NCBI GenBank assembly: GCA_030040525.1 | Contig: JASHTN010000114.1 | Location: forward strand, 1-6,555 | Direction of reading: 5' to 3' | Origin: Gammaproteobacteria bacterium | Lineage (GTDB): Bacteria > Pseudomonadota > Gammaproteobacteria > Steroidobacterales > Steroidobacteraceae | DNA: 6,555 nt | Shown: positions 5,651-6,555 of the stretch, in pieces | Position numbering within the stretch: position 1 is the stretch's first letter | Layout: every line of letters starts with the position of its first letter | Translations under genes and position numbers: made by a program | Notes under the pieces: generated by a model | The model's input: the letters and a program-made list of their open reading frames with translations, nothing else | What the model was told of the DNA's origin: nothing | Databases searched by the model: none

Positions 5651-6555
5651 ACTCGTTTGCCGAGCGCTGGCACTCGCCGCCGGGGCGGTGGCCGGCCTGG
5701 GTGCGGCACGCGCCGCCGATGCGCCGGCCTACGACCCGCGCAGCACCGCGGCCGCACCCTGCGGCGTCGGCCTGCCTCCCCCGGGACATCTCAGTCCGGA
5801 GCTGCGCGGCGGCGAGCCCGGCGGCATCACGCTCACGGTGCGCCAGGACGGCGGCCGGCTGTGCTACACCGCCGACGGCAGCGCGGATGCGCCCGTCATC
5901 CGCGTGCGCCAGGGCGAGGAGCTCACGATCACTCTGCGCAACGAGATCACTGACCCGGCGGCCATCGACGCGGTCAGCGGGCCCGCAAAGCTGACGATAC
6001 CCAACGAGCCGGTGCCGCAGGCCGAGGGTTTCTACCGCGTCATCCCGGGCATGCGACCCCATGCAACGGGGGCCACCAACCTGCACGTGCACGGCGTTGC
6101 GGTGCCGCCCGTGCGGCCGCAGGACGACGTGCTGACGGTGTGCACCGACCCGGCGAGCGGTCCAGTCGGCTGCGGCCGGCGCGCGTTCACTTATCACTAT
6201 CACATCCCGCAGGACATGCCCGAGGGCCTGTACTGGTACCACCCGCACGTTCACGGCGAAGTACAGGCGCAGATGCTGATGGGCCTCTCCGGCGCCCTCA
6301 TCGTCGAGGGACCCGCAGAGGATGCGCGTCGCGCCGCGAGCATCCCCGAGCGGCTCCTCATCGTGCGCCAGACTCAGGACCTCGATGCAGGCCGGGCGCA
6401 GACTGCAGCCATGACCGCGGCCGCCCCGGCCGGCACTGCCCAACCGCGCGCCGCGCGGCCGCCGGCGGCGACACAGATCGACACGGCGCACGAGCTGCTG
6501 TGCGCCACCGGCTCCGGCGTCGATCTGATCAGCCTCAACGGCACACCGATTCCGC
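5640..6555 (+). CDS. Exported multicopper oxidase, N-terminal part
   Basis: The open frame runs off the right edge after 305 codons. The product begins with a Sec-like signal peptide, MTAGLVCRALALAAGAVAGL, then GAARAAD, with likely cleavage near residue 25. The first cupredoxin domain spans about 60-225. It has the two type 2/type 3 copper motifs expected in its first half: NLHVHG (147-152, His149 and His151) and YWYHPHVHGE (198-207, His201, His203, His205). GLSGALIVEG (215-224) closes the domain. An Ala/Pro-rich stretch (about 249-278) leads to LISLNGTPIP, which looks like the start of the second cupredoxin domain. The C-terminal copper motifs, including the type 1 site, lie outside the window. 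The family couples oxidation of metal ions, phenols or other reductants to reduction of O2 to water; the substrate cannot be inferred here. ATG 5640 is the only plausible start: the frame has no ATG, GTG or TTG for over 100 bases upstream, and later starts lose the signal peptide. Its ribosome site (5619-5626) is unusually distant and lies inside the hairpin. Confidence 0.9.
   Translation, partial: MTAGLVCRALALAAGAVAGLGAARAADAPAYDPRSTAAAPCGVGLPPPGHLSPELRGGEPGGITLTVRQDGGRLCYTADGSADAPVIRVRQGEELTITLRNEITDPAAIDAVSGPAKLTIPNEPVPQAEGFYRVIPGMRPHATGATNLHVHGVAVPPVRPQDDVLTVCTDPASGPVGCGRRAFTYHYHIPQDMPEGLYWYHPHVHGEVQAQMLMGLSGALIVEGPAEDARRAASIPERLLIVRQTQDLDAGRAQTAAMTAAAPAGTAQPRAARPPAATQIDTAHELLCATGSGVDLISLNGTPIP

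Noticed and set aside
4210..5757. 515-codon open frame on the minus strand opposite the Sec phosphoesterase
   Set aside because: Val/Arg/Asp-rich shadow composition. It spans the well-supported gene, the hairpins and the oxidase start with no domain of its own.
5487..6491. 334-codon open frame on the minus strand opposite the oxidase
   Set aside because: No recognisable domain. The plus strand shows a signal peptide and copper-binding histidine motifs in order.
1..6555. Defence island, phage, CRISPR, toxin-antitoxin or other mobile system
   Set aside because: All long coding regions have clear metabolic, transport or hydrolase/oxidase identities. No transposase, repeats in series, att-like duplications or tRNA were seen.

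Overview
This window is a short, GC-rich, gene-dense stretch of a bacterial chromosome. The best fit is a proteobacterium, probably gammaproteobacterial. The 2-oxoglutarate dehydrogenase E2 and the low-affinity phosphate transporter both read much like their Escherichia coli counterparts, but genus and species cannot be set from the sequence alone. No RNA genes, insertion sequences, CRISPR arrays or phage genes were seen.

Layout. Positions 1-766 (+) hold the C-terminal catalytic part of sucB, cut by the left edge. It converges, with only 16 bases between the stops, on pitA (783-2396, -), a PiT-family inorganic phosphate transporter. Upstream of pitA on the same strand is a Tat-exported phosphoesterase of the phospholipase C / acid phosphatase type (2577-4082, -). 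The 180-base gap between those two holds a hairpin and an AT-rich patch with a possible Pho-box-like 11-base repeat. A 229-base divergent spacer (4083-4311) separates this gene from a second phosphoesterase, Sec-exported and of another subfamily (4312-5589, +). Directly after it come two abutting stem-loops. The second is a 19-bp stem with one mismatch, and it contains the start codon of a periplasmic multicopper oxidase (5640 to beyond the right edge, +) that has no stop in the window.

How the genes could work together. Two exported enzymes of the PF04185 superfamily could release phosphate from phospholipids or phosphomonoesters outside the inner membrane, and PitA could import it. This is inferred from family and neighbourhood only. 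The multicopper oxidase has no obvious part in phosphate use and may simply be co-transcribed, or it may be separately controlled by the inverted repeat over its start. sucB is central metabolism and appears to be the housekeeping boundary of the cluster.

The least explained element is the tandem hairpin at 5588-5650. Nothing in the window is a clear new multi-gene system.
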